Positions 5,946-6,669 of a stretch of DNA of 6,669 nt are shown in pieces. The position numbers and the translations under genes were made by a program. Source of the stretch: Thermotoga sp. Lineage in GTDB: Bacteria; Thermotogota; Thermotogae; B21-G9. The notes under the pieces were generated by a model. That model was not told the DNA's origin. It searched no databases and worked only from the letters and a program-made list of their open reading frames with translations. The stretch covers positions 1 through 6,669 of the forward strand of contig QNAU01000072.1 of assembly GCA_003641545.1 (NCBI GenBank). Direction: 5' to 3'. Every line of letters begins with the position of its first letter. The stretch's first letter is position 1.

Positions 5946-6669
5946 TCATTCCTTATACAACTTTGTGAAGTCCGGGGTTTTGGCTGAGTATCCAACGAAG
6001 GCTTCCTCGAAGTTTTTCAATTCCTTTCTGTAGGCGAAATATTCGACGAATTGGTAGAGAATGGCGAACGGGCCATTCATGAACCAATATTCTGTAAGAT
6101 CCTCGTATATCTGGCATCTCTTGACCGGATCTCTCTCAAATCCACCCTTCTTCGCTAAGAGCGATGCGTAATCGTCATACCACATGTTCCTCCAGGCTAA
6201 TTGATGAACGGTGTAATCCGCGAACGGTTTGGCGTAATTGTCCGGATCCGGATAATCCGAACCCCATCCAGCCAAAACCATTTGATGACCTTGTTTTCTG
6301 TATTTTGGATACATCTGTGATCCTTTCATTATCACCACGTTTACCTTTATTCCTATCTTCGCAAGGTCTGCCTGTATCTTCACAGCCTCGTTCTTTCTTC
6401 TATCCGTGTCTGTCGTCATTAGTTCAACCTCGAAACCATTCGGATATCCTGCTTCCGCGAGAAGTTTCTTGGCTTTCTCTATATCCTGCTTGAATGGATT
6501 CTTCGGGTAATAGCACTGATAACCCTTCAAAACCAGTCCCTGAACCTTTATGGCGTAGCCGAGCATGACATCGTTGATTATCTCGTCGTAATTTATGGCG
6601 TATTTTATGGCTAATCTGACCCTCGGATCTTTGAATGGTCCCCATCCACAGTTCACGGCAACGTATTCG
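5946..6669 (-). CDS. Extracellular solute-binding protein of the Opp/Dpp importer (SBP family 5), C-terminal part only
   Basis: The frame is open through the right edge, so only the last 240 residues are present and neither start nor signal peptide can be seen. Full proteins of this family have about 500-650 residues. The visible part starts with EYVAVNCGWGPFKDPRVRLA, matching the family pattern in which a short strand is followed by 'PF.D.RVR.A..YAI...'. It continues with KAKKLLAEAGYPNGFEVEL and the conserved GWGSDYPDPDNY, and ends with a 'DPVKRCQIYEDL...GPFAILYQ' region near the C-terminus. The mature protein should sit outside the cytoplasmic membrane and deliver the substrate to the two permeases. 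The substrate is not readable: the family binds peptides, nickel chelates or, in several Thermotogota, oligosaccharides. It is the most upstream visible gene of the operon, so the main promoter must lie beyond the window. Confidence 0.93.
   Translation of the reverse strand, partial: EYVAVNCGWGPFKDPRVRLAIKYAINYDEIINDVMLGYAIKVQGLVLKGYQCYYPKNPFKQDIEKAKKLLAEAGYPNGFEVELMTTDTDRRKNEAVKIQADLAKIGIKVNVVIMKGSQMYPKYRKQGHQMVLAGWGSDYPDPDNYAKPFADYTVHQLAWRNMWYDDYASLLAKKGGFERDPVKRCQIYEDLTEYWFMNGPFAILYQFVEYFAYRKELKNFEEAFVGYSAKTPDFTKLYKE

Noticed and set aside
1..6669. A hidden new system (retron, toxin-antitoxin pair, CRISPR, phage or mobile element)
   Set aside because: Coding regions cover almost the whole window and all belong to known metabolic or transport families. 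No direct-repeat arrays, transposase fragments or unexplained non-coding blocks were seen.

Overview
The window looks like chromosomal DNA from a thermophilic bacterium, most plausibly a member of the Thermotogota. This is an inference from style, not from a marker gene. Arginine is coded mostly by AGA/AGG, isoleucine often by ATA, and base composition is moderate. Genes are packed with overlaps, Shine-Dalgarno sites are strong (AGGAGGTGA type), and GTG and TTG starts are used. A glycosidase-like gene close to an Opp/Dpp-type ABC transporter is also a common Thermotogota arrangement.

Left part, + strand (1-1997). The window opens inside a gene whose last 100 codons resemble the C-terminal immunoglobulin-like domain of GH2 beta-mannosidase-type enzymes. 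After 29 bases comes a complete urocanate hydratase gene (hutU, 554 codons). It has the NAD-binding glycine motif and the signature cysteine of the family. No other histidine-degradation gene (hutH, hutI, hutG or formimidoyltransferase) is visible here.

Right part, - strand (1989-6669). This is one compact five-gene ABC importer operon of the peptide/nickel/oligosaccharide (Opp/Dpp) family, read right to left: substrate-binding protein (N-terminal part outside the window), first permease (OppB/DppB type), second permease (OppC/DppC type), first ATPase (OppD/DppD type) and second ATPase (OppF/DppF type). The last four genes are separated by 7 bases or overlap by 4-8 bases. Shine-Dalgarno sites are built into the ends of the preceding genes, which suggests translational coupling. 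The only real gap, 83 bases between the binding protein and the first permease, holds a perfect 13-bp hairpin without a U-tract. It probably sets a higher level of binding-protein mRNA than of the membrane and ATPase genes.

The + and - strand units converge and their last genes overlap by 9 bases, so no intrinsic terminator fits between them. The substrate cannot be read from the sequence. In Thermotogota this transporter family imports either peptides or oligosaccharides, and the neighbours point both ways: a glycosidase-like gene and an amino-acid catabolic gene. I see no mobile element, CRISPR array, RNA gene or new defence-like system. No stretch over 300 bases lacks a gene.
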